Notes: generated by a model from the letters alone, not told the origin. A stretch of DNA of 64,000 nucleotides from Comamonas testosteroni (GCF_003569915.1 NZ_KZ984440.1:1-64000); one strand, 5' to 3'. Positions 16,529-25,472 are shown, counted from the first letter of the stretch. Numbers and translations: made by a program.

Positions 16529-17851
16529 ATGACTACGCTTGACCACGCTGCACCGGCTACCGCGCCGGCTGCCGCGACAAATCGTCCCCTGAACCGGGAG
16601 GACTACAAGACCCTGGGCTTATCGGCTCTGGGCGGAACGCTGGAGTTTTATGACTTCGTGGTGTTCGTCTTCTTTGCCAATGTGATTGGCGGCCTGTTCT
16701 TCCCGGCCTCCATGCCTGACTGGATGCGCCAGCTGCAGACGCTGGGCATTTTTGCGGCCGGCTATCTGGCTCGCCCCGTGGGTGGCATTCTGATTGCGCA
16801 CTTCGGCGACATTCTGGGTCGCAAGAAGATGTTCACGCTATCGGTCTTCCTGATGGCTGTGCCCACGCTGATCATTGGCGTGCTGCCTACTTATGAAAGC
16901 ATTGGCATTGCCGCGCCTATCCTGCTGCTGCTGATGCGTGTGCTGCAAGGCGCTGCCATTGGTGGTGAAATGCCCGGTGCCTGGGTGTTCGTGGCCGAGC
17001 ACGCTCCAGAGAAACGTTACGGCTTTGCGATTGGTTCGCTGACCTCCGGCATTACCGGCGGCATTTTCCTGGGCTCCATCATTGGTGTGTGGCTCAACAG
17101 CAGCTACAGCCAGGCCGAAATTCACGACTGGGCATGGCGCATTCCCTTCATTCTGGGCGGCGTGTTTGGTCTGGTGTCCGTGTATCTGCGCAAGTTCCTG
17201 CACGAAACGCCCATCTTCCAGGAGATGCAGGCGCGCAAGGCGGTTGACCGTGAACTGCCTTTGAAGACCATCTTGCGTGACCACCGCGAAGCCAGCGTGA
17301 TCGTGGCTCTGATGACCTGGATTCTGTCCACGGCCGTCGTGGTGGTCGTGCTGATGACTCCTGGTTATCTGCAAAAGGTTTTCCATATTGCGCCGGCCAT
17401 GGCCCTGAAGGCCAATGCCGTGGCCACGGTGACGCTGACCATTGGCTGTGTGTTCTGGGGCTGGCTGTCGGACAAGCTCGGCACCAAGCTGGCAATGATC
17501 CTGGGCTGGGGCGGTATGGCAGTCACTGCCTATCTGTTCTATCTGAACTTGCCGGGCACAGAGGCATCACTGGTCTGCACTTATGCCACCGTGGGCTTCT
17601 TTGTTGGCTCTATCTCGTTGCTGCCTGTGGTGGGTGTGCGTGCCTTCCCGCCAGAAGTGCGATTCACCGGTCTGTCCTTTGCCTACAACATGGCTTATGC
17701 CGTGTTTGGTGGCCTGACTCCCATGCTGGTGTCTGTCTGGTTGCAGGTGGATGCGATGGCTCCTGCGCATTACGTGGCTGCCATGGGTGCTCTGGGCGTA
17801 GCCATGGGCTTCTGGCCTTTGGCCTGCAAGGGCTGGCAGCCCAAGCGCTGA
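16529..17851 (+). CDS. MFS transporter, metabolite:H+ symporter (MHS) family
   Basis: A 440-residue inner-membrane carrier with about 12 hydrophobic helices. The N-terminal stretch (GTLEFYDFVVFVFFANVIG), the cytoplasmic loop 2-3 motif DILGRKKMFTLS, and RVLQGAAIGGE with AEHAPEKRYG are typical of the MHS group (ProP, ShiA, KgtP). The substrate is probably an organic acid or zwitterion and cannot be fixed further. ATG 16529 is preferred because TAGGAAA lies just upstream. An in-frame ATG near 16484 has no such site. It is a single gene with its own terminator. Confidence 0.9.
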   Translation: MTTLDHAAPATAPAAATNRPLNREDYKTLGLSALGGTLEFYDFVVFVFFANVIGGLFFPASMPDWMRQLQTLGIFAAGYLARPVGGILIAHFGDILGRKKMFTLSVFLMAVPTLIIGVLPTYESIGIAAPILLLLMRVLQGAAIGGEMPGAWVFVAEHAPEKRYGFAIGSLTSGITGGIFLGSIIGVWLNSSYSQAEIHDWAWRIPFILGGVFGLVSVYLRKFLHETPIFQEMQARKAVDRELPLKTILRDHREASVIVALMTWILSTAVVVVVLMTPGYLQKVFHIAPAMALKANAVATVTLTIGCVFWGWLSDKLGTKLAMILGWGGMAVTAYLFYLNLPGTEASLVCTYATVGFFVGSISLLPVVGVRAFPPEVRFTGLSFAYNMAYAVFGGLTPMLVSVWLQVDAMAPAHYVAAMGALGVAMGFWPLACKGWQPKR

Positions 17852-17868
17852 GGTCTGCAAGCACCATG

Positions 17869-17901
17869 AAAAATGGCTCCTGTCCGGGAGCCATTTTTTT
17901 T
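17869..17901 (+). terminator. Terminator of the MHS transporter gene
   Basis: A stem of about 11-12 bp (17869-17880 with 17887-17898) is followed by a long run of T. Confidence 0.9.
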
Positions 17902-17960
17902 GTTTGGGCCGCAGTTTCAGAGTCGGTTCATGGGTAACAGCCCTCATGCACAATCGAGCC

Positions 17961-18713
17961 ATGAGCATTGAGCGAAACAACCTCCTGTCCATCTTCAACG
18001 GCCTGCTGCAGCCCGAGCGCTTCAAGGACTACGGTCCCAACGGCCTGCAAGTGGAAGGCAAGACCGAAATTCGCCGCATCGTCAGCGGTGTGACGGCCAG
18101 CCGCGCGCTGATCGAGGCCGCGATTGATGCCAAGGCTGACGCCATCTTTGTGCACCACGGCCTGTTCTGGCGCGGCATGGACGGGCGCATCACGGGCTGG
18201 CTCAAGGAGCGCATTCGCCTGCTGCTCGCGCATGACATCAATCTGTTTGCCTATCACCTGCCGCTGGACGCCCATGCCGAACTGGGCAATAACGCGCAGC
18301 TAGGCACTCAGCTGGGTGTGAAGGGCCAGGCCCTGTTTGGTGACCAGAACTTGGGCTGGCTGGCCGATGCCGACTTTGCCAACGCCCAGGAACTGGCCGC
18401 ACATGTGCAAAAAGTGCTGGGCCGCAACGTTACGCTGGCCTGCGCCGATGCGCAAAAGCCCATCCGCAAGCTGGCCTGGTGCACGGGCGGCGCGCAAGGC
18501 TTTTTCGAGGCCGCGATTGCCGCCGGTGCAGACGCCTATATCACCGGCGAAATCTCCGAGCCTCAAACCCATCTGGCGCGGGAAACCGGCGTCAGCTTTA
18601 TCGCGGCGGGCCACCACGCCACCGAACGCTATGGCGCGCCTGCGGTCGCCGCCTATGTGGCAGGCGAATATGGGCTGGAGCACCAGTTCATCGATATCGA
18701 CAATCCGGCTTGA
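17961..18713 (+). CDS. Nif3-like dinuclear metal protein
   Basis: A 250-residue protein of the Nif3/YbgI family, which forms a toroidal hexamer with a two-metal site in each subunit. The metal-binding His/Asp groups are visible: VHHGLFW, YHLPLDAH and, near the C-terminus, GHHATERYG. The family's reaction is unsettled (annotated in places as GTP cyclohydrolase I type 2). ATG 17961 is chosen since MSIERNNLL fits the family. ATG 17946 would add five residues. A family A repeat and pdxA follow. Confidence 0.9.
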   Translation: MSIERNNLLSIFNGLLQPERFKDYGPNGLQVEGKTEIRRIVSGVTASRALIEAAIDAKADAIFVHHGLFWRGMDGRITGWLKERIRLLLAHDINLFAYHLPLDAHAELGNNAQLGTQLGVKGQALFGDQNLGWLADADFANAQELAAHVQKVLGRNVTLACADAQKPIRKLAWCTGGAQGFFEAAIAAGADAYITGEISEPQTHLARETGVSFIAAGHHATERYGAPAVAAYVAGEYGLEHQFIDIDNPA

Positions 18714-18728
18714 ACGGGTTTAACTCAT

Positions 18729-18780
18729 ATTTTGATAGCTACTAGCCTATTTAATATATGGACTAGAGGCTTGTTTGATA
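18729..18780 (+). repeat. Family A dispersed repeat (nif3-pdxA gap)
   Basis: Contains TTGATAGCTACTAGCC, an AT-rich spacer and TGGACTAGAGGCTTGTTTGA. It ends at the pdxA start. Confidence 0.75.
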
Positions 18781-18783
18781 CCT

Positions 18784-19848
18784 ATGTCTGCTTCTGAAGC
18801 CTCCAAGGGCCTGCCCGTCGCCATCACTCAGGGTGACTGCGCCGGCATCGGCCCCGAAATCATTGCCAAGGCTTTTCGCGCTACACCGCAGGCGCTGCGC
18901 GGCTGCTTTGTCGTGGGCGAGCTGCAAACCCTGCGCCGCGCCACGGCGCTGGCCGCCAAGGTCACAGAGGGCGAGCAGGGCATTGCCCAGACCGTCGCCG
19001 TGATCGAGCAGCCGCAGGAAGCGTGGGCGGTGCCTGAGGGCGTCATCCCCGTGCTGAACCTGCCGGGGCTGGCGGGCCCGCAGCCCTACGGCCAAATCTC
19101 TGCACAGGCTGGGCAGGCGGCAGCGCAATGCGTGGTCTGGGCCGCGCAAGCTGCGCTGCGCGGCGAGATTGCGGCGCTGGTTACCGCACCGCTGCACAAA
19201 GAGGCGCTACATCTGGCGGGCGTCACTTTCCCCGGCCACACTGAGCTGCTGCAGGCCGAAGCTGCAGCGCATGAAGGCGTCACTCTGGCGCAGATGCCGG
19301 TGCGCATGATGCTGGCCAATGACGAGCTGCGCACCGTGCTGGTCAGCATCCATGTCTCGCTGCGCGATGCCATCAACGCCGTCACCCAGCCGCAGATTCT
19401 GCAGACGCTGCAAATTACGCACCAAGCGCTGAGCAAAAGCCTGGGTCGCGCGCCGCGCATGGCGGTGGCCGGGCTCAATCCGCATGCGGGTGAGGGCGGC
19501 ATCTTTGGTGTGGAGGAGATTGAAATCATCGCCCCCGCGATCGAGCAGGCCCGGGCGCAAGGCATGGATGTGCAAGGCCCGTTTGCACCGGACACCGTCT
19601 TCATGCGCGCGCGCCACACGGCTGCTCACCCTGGCGAATTTGACGTGGTGTTGGCGATGTACCACGACCAAGGGTTGATCCCAGTCAAATATTTGGGTGT
19701 GGAAAAAGGCGTCAATGTCACGCTGGGTCTGCCTCTGGTGCGCACCAGTCCGGACCACGGAACCGCGTTCGATATCGCAGGGCAGGGCATTGCCGATGCA
19801 GCCAGTCTGCTCGAAGCCATCTACATGGCGCGCAGTCTGGCGGCCTGA
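18784..19848 (+). CDS. pdxA: 4-hydroxythreonine-4-phosphate dehydrogenase
   Basis: A 354-residue NAD-dependent dehydrogenase of the isocitrate dehydrogenase fold, needed for pyridoxal phosphate synthesis by the DXP-dependent route. Conserved parts include LVTAPLHKEAL, FPGHTELLQ, the metal-binding His in LNPHAGEGG, and AMYHDQGLIPVKY with a metal-binding His and Asp. The N-terminal loop reads GDCAGIGPE, where most homologues have Pro for Cys. The start is ATG 18784, directly after a family A repeat. A TTG at 18775 is less likely. Single gene, convergent with mscL. Confidence 0.93.
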   Translation: MSASEASKGLPVAITQGDCAGIGPEIIAKAFRATPQALRGCFVVGELQTLRRATALAAKVTEGEQGIAQTVAVIEQPQEAWAVPEGVIPVLNLPGLAGPQPYGQISAQAGQAAAQCVVWAAQAALRGEIAALVTAPLHKEALHLAGVTFPGHTELLQAEAAAHEGVTLAQMPVRMMLANDELRTVLVSIHVSLRDAINAVTQPQILQTLQITHQALSKSLGRAPRMAVAGLNPHAGEGGIFGVEEIEIIAPAIEQARAQGMDVQGPFAPDTVFMRARHTAAHPGEFDVVLAMYHDQGLIPVKYLGVEKGVNVTLGLPLVRTSPDHGTAFDIAGQGIADAASLLEAIYMARSLAA

Positions 19849-19868
19849 GCACGATTTCCGCGCCTATG

Positions 19869-19902
19869 AAAAAAGCCTGCTGAATCCACAGCAGGCTTTT
19901 TT
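19869..19902. terminator. Bidirectional terminator between pdxA and mscL
   Basis: A perfect 14-bp stem (19869-19882 with 19889-19902) with A-run and T-run on the two sides, so it can serve both converging genes. Confidence 0.92.
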
Positions 19903-19921
19903 GTCGAGATGCAGGAGCCGC

Positions 19922-20356
19922 TTATTGCTTGCGGTTCAGGCTGTCGCGGATTTCGCGCAGCAGCTGAATGTCTTCGGGCGTGGCTGGTGCTTCCTCGGGG
20001 GCCGCAGGCGCTTCGCGCTTGAGACGGTTGATCTGCTTGACCATCATGAAAATGATGAAGGCCAGAATCAGGAAGTTCACGGCCACAGTAATGAAGTTGC
20101 CATAGGCAAAGACAGGAATGCCTGCCTTTTTCACCGCATCCAGCGTGCGCGGAACATCGGCGGGCAGGGTGCCAAGAACGACGAACAGATTCGAGAAATC
20201 GAGCTTGCCAAAGATCAGGCCCACCAGCGGCATGATGAGGTCGGCCACCACCGAATCAACGATTTTGCCGAAGGCGCCACCGATGATCACACCGACGGCC
20301 AAATCCATCACGTTTCCCTTGATTGCGAATTCGCGGAATTCTTGCATCATGCCCAT
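19922..20356 (-). CDS. mscL: Large-conductance mechanosensitive channel
   Basis: A 144-residue channel that opens under membrane tension to release solutes after osmotic downshock. The N-terminal helix [22 protein letters not shown]1 with [16 protein letters not shown], the periplasmic loop and TM2 (about residues 75-100) match the family throughout. The C-terminal part is charged, with a Pro/Ala linker before a final helix. Two starts are possible (20356 and the ATG six bases downstream, at 20350). It ends against pdxA. Confidence 0.96.
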   Translation of the reverse strand: MGMMQEFREFAIKGNVMDLAVGVIIGGAFGKIVDSVVADLIMPLVGLIFGKLDFSNLFVVLGTLPADVPRTLDAVKKAGIPVFAYGNFITVAVNFLILAFIIFMMVKQINRLKREAPAAPEEAPATPEDIQLLREIRDSLNRKQ

Positions 20357-20505
20357 AAGCAGTTCCAGTCACTGAGAGTTTGAGATAGCGCAGTATTGCG
20401 TGAGTTTGGCGCTTGTCAACGTCAGACAGAGGCTGGAATAACCATGACTGCGCCGCTAGAATTTGCAGTTGACCCCAAATCAAGCGATGTACTTCGAGGA
20501 AATCC

Positions 20506-21108
20506 ATGAGTGACTCTCCAGTCGACTCCAGCAAGCGCACGTGGATCATCACGTCAGCCTGTGCTGGTGCCGTGGGCGGTGTGGCAACGGCCGTCCCTTT
20601 TGTGAGCTCCTTTCAGCCCTCTGAAAAAGCCAAGGCAGCAGGTGCTGCAGTCGAGGTGGATATCTCCAGCCTCAAGGAGGGCGAGAAGCTCACCGTCGAG
20701 TGGCGAGGCAAGCCCGTGTGGATCATCAAGCGCACGGCGGAGCAGCTCAAGGACCTCCCCTCGCTTGACGGTGAACTGGCCGACCCCAAGTCGCTGCGTC
20801 ACCCCGACGAGTTCACCCCGGCGTACGCGCAGAACGAAGCTCGCTCCATCAAGCCCGAAGTGCTGGTGGTCGTGGGTATCTGCACCCACCTGGGCTGCTC
20901 TCCGACCGACAAATTCCATTCCGGCCCGCAGCCTTCGCTGCCCAACGACTGGAAGGGCGGTTTTCTGTGCCCCTGCCACGGCTCGACCTTCGACATGGCT
21001 GGACGCGTTTTCAAGAACAAGCCCGCGCCCGACAACCTTCAGGTGCCCCCGCACATGTACCTGTCTGAGACCAAGATCCTGATTGGTGAAGACAAGCAGA
21101 CCGCCTGA
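20506..21108 (+). CDS. petA: Cytochrome bc1 complex, Rieske iron-sulfur subunit
   Basis: A 200-residue protein that carries the high-potential [2Fe-2S] cluster between ubiquinol and cytochrome c1. The cluster ligands are in CTHLGCSP and CPCHGSTFD. The N-terminal SSKRTWIITSACAGAVGGVA precedes a single membrane helix and resembles the twin-arginine type signals of this subunit, although only Lys-Arg is visible, not Arg-Arg. A GAGGAAA ribosome site precedes ATG 20506. A GCTAGAATTT box at 20455 may be the -10 region. First gene of petABC. Confidence 0.97.
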   Translation: MSDSPVDSSKRTWIITSACAGAVGGVATAVPFVSSFQPSEKAKAAGAAVEVDISSLKEGEKLTVEWRGKPVWIIKRTAEQLKDLPSLDGELADPKSLRHPDEFTPAYAQNEARSIKPEVLVVVGICTHLGCSPTDKFHSGPQPSLPNDWKGGFLCPCHGSTFDMAGRVFKNKPAPDNLQVPPHMYLSETKILIGEDKQTA

Positions 21109-21122
21109 GGGAGACGATAACA

Positions 21123-22538
21123 ATGGCCCACGAATTCAAGCAAATTGACCCGAACTCCACGACTGGAGCGAAGGCCATGAACTGGTTTGAGAACCGTTTC
21201 CCGACAGCGTTTGATGCCTACCGCGTCCACATGTCGGAGTACTACGCTCCCAAGAACTTCAACTTCTGGTACATCTTCGGCTCGCTGGCGCTGCTGGTGC
21301 TGGTGATCCAGATCGTCACCGGCATTTTCCTGGTGATGCACTACAAGCCTGATGCAGACAAGGCCTTCGCCTCGGTCGAGTACATCATGCGCGACGTCCC
21401 CTGGGGCTGGCTGATTCGCTACATGCACTCCACAGGGGCTTCGGCGTTCTTCGTCGTGGTCTATCTGCACATGTTTCGCGGTCTGCTCTACGGCTCCTAC
21501 CGCAAGCCGCGCGAGCTGGTCTGGATCTTCGGCTGCGCCATCTTCCTGGTGCTGATGGCCGAAGCCTTCATGGGCTACCTGCTGCCATGGGGCCAGATGT
21601 CGTACTGGGGCGCCCAGGTGATCGTGAACCTGTTTGCCGCCATTCCCTTTGTCGGCCCTGATCTGGCTTTGCTGATCCGTGGCGACTATGTGGTGGGCGA
21701 TGCAACACTGAACCGCTTCTTCAGCTTCCACGTGATCGCCGTGCCTCTGGTTCTGCTGGGTCTGGTTGTGGCTCACTTGCTGGCGCTGCATGACGTTGGC
21801 TCCAACAATCCCGACGGTATCGAGATCAAGGGCCCCAAGGCACCCAAGGATGAAAAGGGTCGTCCCCTGGACGGCGTGCCTTTCCACCCCTACTACACCG
21901 TGCACGACATCTTTGGCGTGACCGTGTTCCTGTTCCTGTTCTCGGCCGTGGTGTTCTTTGCGCCTGAGTTCGGTGGCTATTTCCTGGAGTACAACAACTT
22001 CATTCCAGCCGATCCGCTCAAGACGCCCAACCACATCGCTCCGGTCTGGTACTTCACACCCTTCTATTCGATGCTGCGTGCCATCACCAGCGAGATGATG
22101 TATGTGCTGATTGCCTGCGTGGTGCTGGGTGCCGGCTTCGGCATTCTCAAGTCGCGCCTGCCCGGCTTTGCCAAGGGCGCCATCGGCGTGGTGGCACTGG
22201 CAGCGATTGCCATGATGCTGTCCATCGACGCCAAGTTCTGGGGCGTGGTGGTCATGGGTGGTGCGGTCATCATCCTGTTTGCACTGCCATGGCTGGACTG
22301 CAGCCCTGTGAAGTCCATCCGCTACCGTCCAAGCTGGCACAAGTATGTGTACGCCGTGTTCGTGGTGAACTTCGTCATCCTGGGCTATCTGGGTGTGCAG
22401 CCTCCGTCGCCCATTGGTGAAAAGGTGTCGCAGGTCGGAACACTGTTCTACTTCGGCTTCTTCCTGCTGATGCCATGGTGGAGCCGCCTGGGCGAGCCCA
22501 AGCCTGTGCCTGAGCGCGTGACCTTCAAGCCTCACTGA
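21123..22538 (+). CDS. petB: Cytochrome bc1 complex, cytochrome b subunit
   Basis: A 471-residue membrane protein binding haems bL and bH and forming the Qo and Qi sites. Eight hydrophobic helices can be traced. The haem His pairs lie in helix B (RYMHSTGASAFFVVVYLHMFRG) and helix D (FFSFHVIAVPLVLLGLVVAHL). The Qo loop carries the PEWY-like region in altered form, as VWYFTPFYSML. It starts 14 bp after petA with a GGGAGA ribosome site. Confidence 0.96.
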   Translation: MAHEFKQIDPNSTTGAKAMNWFENRFPTAFDAYRVHMSEYYAPKNFNFWYIFGSLALLVLVIQIVTGIFLVMHYKPDADKAFASVEYIMRDVPWGWLIRYMHSTGASAFFVVVYLHMFRGLLYGSYRKPRELVWIFGCAIFLVLMAEAFMGYLLPWGQMSYWGAQVIVNLFAAIPFVGPDLALLIRGDYVVGDATLNRFFSFHVIAVPLVLLGLVVAHLLALHDVGSNNPDGIEIKGPKAPKDEKGRPLDGVPFHPYYTVHDIFGVTVFLFLFSAVVFFAPEFGGYFLEYNNFIPADPLKTPNHIAPVWYFTPFYSMLRAITSEMMYVLIACVVLGAGFGILKSRLPGFAKGAIGVVALAAIAMMLSIDAKFWGVVVMGGAVIILFALPWLDCSPVKSIRYRPSWHKYVYAVFVVNFVILGYLGVQPPSPIGEKVSQVGTLFYFGFFLLMPWWSRLGEPKPVPERVTFKPH

Positions 22539-22555
22539 ACCGGGAGATAACAAGA

Positions 22556-23311
22556 ATGAAGAAACTGATTGTGACCCTGGTTGCGGCTCTGGGTTTCATG
22601 GGGGCTGCGCAGGCCTCCGAAGGTGGCATTCACTGGGACAAGGCTCCGGTCAACACCAGTGACACGGCATCCCTGCAAAACGGTGCCAAGATCTTTGTCA
22701 ACTACTGCCTGAGCTGCCATTCTGCTGCTTTCATGCGCTATAACCGCCTGAAAGACATTGGCCTGAGCGATCAGGACATCAAGGACAACCTGCTGTTCAC
22801 CACCGACAAGGTCGGTGAGACCATGAAGTCCGCCATCAACCCCAAGGAAGCCAAGGAGTGGTTTGGTGCCAACCCGCCGGATCTCACGGTGATCGCACGC
22901 TCGCGTGCGGGCTCGGGCGGGAGTGGTGCAGATTACCTCTATACCTTCTTGCGTACTTTCTACAAGGATGACACCAAGGCCACGGGCTGGAATAATCTGG
23001 CCTTTCCCAGCGTAGGCATGCCGCATGCGCTGTGGGAGCTGCAAGGCGAGCGCCGCGCAATCTTCGAAGAACACGACGATCACGGCACTAAGACCCAGGT
23101 CTTTAAGGGTTGGGAGCAAGTCTCTCCCGGCAAGATGACTGCAGTGCAGTACGATCAGGCCGTTGGCGATCTGGTGAATTACCTGCAATGGATGGGAGAG
23201 CCGGCCCAGAACACCCGCACCCGAGTGGGCGTGGGCGTGTTGATTTTCCTGGCTTTCTTCATCTTTGTGGCCTGGCGCCTGAACGCTGCGTTCTGGAAAA
23301 ACGTCAAGTAA
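22556..23311 (+). CDS. petC: Cytochrome bc1 complex, cytochrome c1
   Basis: A 251-residue haem protein that passes electrons from the Rieske subunit to a soluble cytochrome c. It has a cleavable signal peptide (MKKLIVTLVAALGFMGAAQA), a covalent haem site CLSCH (Cys51, Cys54, His55) and a likely Met ligand in SVGMPHALWE. A C-terminal helix (VGVGVLIFLAFFIFVAWRL) anchors it. It starts 17 bp after petB and closes the operon. Confidence 0.96.
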   Translation: MKKLIVTLVAALGFMGAAQASEGGIHWDKAPVNTSDTASLQNGAKIFVNYCLSCHSAAFMRYNRLKDIGLSDQDIKDNLLFTTDKVGETMKSAINPKEAKEWFGANPPDLTVIARSRAGSGGSGADYLYTFLRTFYKDDTKATGWNNLAFPSVGMPHALWELQGERRAIFEEHDDHGTKTQVFKGWEQVSPGKMTAVQYDQAVGDLVNYLQWMGEPAQNTRTRVGVGVLIFLAFFIFVAWRLNAAFWKNVK

Positions 23312-23357
23312 GCTTGTTGCTGTGCAGATGCCATCTGCAGCCAAACCGTGTTAGTGC

Positions 23358-23391
23358 AGAGTGGGGCGCCGTGGGCGACCCACTCTTTTTG
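23358..23391 (+). terminator. Terminator between petC and sspA
   Basis: An 8-bp stem (23358-23365 with 23379-23386), a 13-nt G+C-rich loop and T-run. It lies 20 bp upstream of sspA, so sspA may have its own promoter or depend on read-through. Confidence 0.75.
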
Positions 23392-23410
23392 ATTTTTAGG
23401 AGCCTCCACC

Positions 23411-24022
23411 ATGATGGTGCTTTATTCGGGAACGACCTGCCCCTTCTCACACCGCTGCCGCTTTGTGCTGTTTGAAAAAGGCATGGACTTCGAGATCCGC
23501 GATGTGGACTTGTTCAGCAAGCCCGAAGAAATCAGCGTGATGAACCCCTATGGTCAGGTGCCTATCCTGGTTGAGCGCGACCTGATCCTGTACGAGTCGA
23601 ATATCATCAACGAGTACATCGACGAGCGCTTCCCCCACCCCCAGCTCATGCCTGGCGACCCCGTGGACCGCGCCCGCGTGCGCCTGTTCCTGCTGAACTT
23701 CGAAAAAGAACTGTTCGTGCACGTCAGCGCTCTGGAAGAGCGTAACGTCAAGGGCAATGAGAAGGCTCTGGAAAAGGCACGTTCGCAAATCCGCGATCGT
23801 CTGACTCAGATGGCCCCCATCTTCCTGAAGAACAAGTACATCATGGGTGAGAACTTCTCCATGCTGGACGTGGCCATCGCTCCCCTGCTGTGGCGCCTGG
23901 ACTACTACGGCATCGAGCTGTCCAAGAACGCGGCTCCTTTGCTCAAGTACGCGGAACGCATCTTCTCGCGCCCTGCCTACATTGAAGCGCTGACCCCTTC
24001 TGAAAAGGTCATGCGCAAGTAA
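23411..24022 (+). CDS. sspA: Stringent starvation protein A
   Basis: A 203-residue protein with a glutathione S-transferase fold that in E. coli binds RNA polymerase and acts in stationary phase and acid stress. The thioredoxin-like part (about residues 1-80) has CPFSHRCRFVLFEKGM and the cis-Pro region YGQVPILV, and the all-alpha domain follows. It need not have transferase activity. The start is either of two tandem ATG codons at 23411 and 23414, preceded by AGGAG. sspB follows, as in most proteobacteria. Confidence 0.93.
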   Translation: MMVLYSGTTCPFSHRCRFVLFEKGMDFEIRDVDLFSKPEEISVMNPYGQVPILVERDLILYESNIINEYIDERFPHPQLMPGDPVDRARVRLFLLNFEKELFVHVSALEERNVKGNEKALEKARSQIRDRLTQMAPIFLKNKYIMGENFSMLDVAIAPLLWRLDYYGIELSKNAAPLLKYAERIFSRPAYIEALTPSEKVMRK

Positions 24023-24038
24023 ACAGCATGCGCAGTCT

Positions 24039-24083
24039 CAAGCGGGCAAGGTGAAGGGATCCTTCGTCTGCCCGCTTTTTTGT
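24039..24083 (+). terminator. Hairpin with T-run between sspA and sspB
   Basis: AGCGGGCA (24039) pairs with TGCCCGCT across a loop that itself holds GAAGGATCCTTC-like complementarity. A run of T follows. It may act as a partial terminator between sspA and sspB. Confidence 0.7.
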
Positions 24084-24117
24084 CTTCGTCATCTTTCGGA
24101 ATGAATCAGGAAACGAA

Positions 24118-24633
24118 ATGACCGCACCTGAAGCAACTTCGACCCGTCCCTACATGTTGCGCGCTCTGCTGGAGTGGTGCACGGACAACGGCTTCACTCC
24201 CCATATTGCAGTGCGCGTAGATCGCAACACCCAGGTTCCCATGGAATTTGTGCGTGACGGGCAGATCGTGCTCAACATCAGCTATGACGCGACCAGCGGT
24301 CTGCTGATTGGCAATGAATATGTGGAATTCAAGGCACGTTTTGGTGGCAAACCGCGCGAAATCATGGTGCCGGTGGCCAATGTCATGGCTATCTATGCCC
24401 GTGAAACAGGTCAGGGCATGGCTTTTCAGCCTGAAGAGGGCGAATTCGATGATGGCGGCGATGAAGCATTGCCATCGCCCACGCCAGAGACTGACGATGC
24501 CGGCGTCGATGCACCCGAAGATCGTGTGGTGCAACTGGTGACTGCCAAGAGTGATGAAGAAGGCTCAGACGACGACAAGCCTCGTACACCACCGCCAGCC
24601 GGTGGTCGCCCCGCACTCAAGCGCGTCAAGTAG
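24118..24633 (+). CDS. sspB: ClpXP specificity-enhancing factor SspB
   Basis: A 171-residue adaptor that binds ssrA-tagged proteins and hands them to ClpXP. The folded N-terminal domain (about residues 1-105) has the family pattern RPYMLRALLEWCTDNGFTPH, then LNISYDATSGL and the beta-rich GKPREIMVPVANVMAIYAR. The acidic, flexible tail ends in RPALKRVK, the short motif that docks on the ClpX zinc domain. All elements look intact. Confidence 0.94.
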   Translation: MTAPEATSTRPYMLRALLEWCTDNGFTPHIAVRVDRNTQVPMEFVRDGQIVLNISYDATSGLLIGNEYVEFKARFGGKPREIMVPVANVMAIYARETGQGMAFQPEEGEFDDGGDEALPSPTPETDDAGVDAPEDRVVQLVTAKSDEEGSDDDKPRTPPPAGGRPALKRVK

Positions 24634-24721
24634 GTCGCCTCAACATCCCGGGGCAGTCAGAGCGCGCACCAAAATCTGCAAAGAAATTGCTGCTTTCCTT
24701 TTTGAGGGTGAAATTCTCGGC

Positions 24722-24727
24722 TAGAAT
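24722..24727 (+). promoter_or_regulatory. Candidate -10 box for tRNA-Thr
   Basis: TAGAAT within GCTAGAATTT lies 10 bp before the tRNA. The same GCTAGAATTT string occurs before petA (20455) and rplU (38545). No good -35 box stands at the usual spacing. Confidence 0.35.
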
Positions 24728-24736
24728 TTGGTCTTC

Positions 24737-24812
24737 GCCGGTTTAGCTCAGTTGGTAGAGCACCCGCCTTGTAAGCGGTAGGTCGTCAGTTCGAATCCGA
24801 CAACCGGCACCA
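24737..24812 (+). tRNA. tRNA-Thr (TGT)
   Basis: 76 nt with a full cloverleaf: acceptor GCCGGTT paired with AACCGGC, D-stem GCTC/GAGC, anticodon loop CTTGTAA giving anticodon TGT, T-loop TTCGAAT, and an encoded CCA end. Position 27-43 of the anticodon stem is a C-T mismatch, the rest pairs. A terminator follows. Confidence 0.97.
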
Positions 24813-24819
24813 AACAAAT

Positions 24820-24842
24820 AGGTCTCTTCGGAGGCCTTTTTT
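24820..24842 (+). terminator. Terminator of tRNA-Thr
   Basis: A 7-bp stem with one G-U pair around a TTCG loop, followed by T-run, 8 bp past the tRNA. Confidence 0.85.
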
Positions 24843-24868
24843 GTATTTCAGGTTTGTAAAAGCGCCTA

Positions 24869-25174
24869 TCAGGCCTGAACTTTGAGACGAATGCTGGCGA
24901 CATCCCAGCCTTTGGTGCGCAGATGGGCTGCCATGGCTGGCAGCAGTTGGCGCACTTTGGCAGCAGCTGCATTGTTTTTGACCAGCAGACACCAACAATC
25001 CCCTTCAATGGGGCCGGCCTGCAGGCTGGCGCGCAGCATGGGAGGCACCAGAGGCAGCACGGTCTTCAGACGCAGGCTCGAATCCTGGGTCAGAGCCGCC
25101 AGTTTTGCCAGCGTGGGCGAGGACTCTACAGCGCTGATGGCAGTAATGGCGTGATGGCGGCGAACAATGGTCAT
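24869..25174 (-). CDS. DUF721 protein, DciA-like
   Basis: A 101-residue protein resembling the DUF721 family, whose member DciA loads or helps the replicative helicase DnaB. The supporting part is the C-terminal half: a Cys-containing beta strand (GDCWCLLVKNNAAAAKVRQL), then LPAMAAHLRTKGWDVASIRLKV, which matches the family ending. The N-terminal half (SPTLAKLAAL, LPLVPPMLRASL) is also in keeping. It is transcribed away from secA, a neighbour often seen for this family. Assignment by eye only, and the protein is short even for the group. Confidence 0.7.
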   Translation of the reverse strand: MTIVRRHHAITAISAVESSPTLAKLAALTQDSSLRLKTVLPLVPPMLRASLQAGPIEGDCWCLLVKNNAAAAKVRQLLPAMAAHLRTKGWDVASIRLKVQA

Positions 25175-25472
25175 GGGCTGGAAGAGGCGGTTGCAGTCCC
25201 TAGCTTATCCCAGTCGGGATTGCATGCCAGTGGCTTGGTTATGCATGCTTGCAGCGCGCAGGCGCAAAAACAGCGAAAAACCAAGTACAGCCCGGGCGGT
25301 TAGAATCTTTTTTTGGTCCGTGTTTCAGCATCAGGCAGATTTGGCTGGCTTTACTTTTGCTGCTGGCTCTTGATTGCCGCTGGGACGGCCCCATTTGAAT
25401 ACCAACAATCAAGGGATTCTGGGCATCGTGTTCCGCGCCTGTGGCGTGATGGAGCAGGGTGCCTTTGCACGC
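25175..25472. other. Divergent intergenic region, DciA-like gene to secA
   Basis: 298 bp that should hold promoters for both genes. A TTAGAAT box occurs at 25300-25306 without a good -35. Frames open here are on the wrong side of plausible starts and look like chance. No repeat of either family is seen. Confidence 0.5.
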
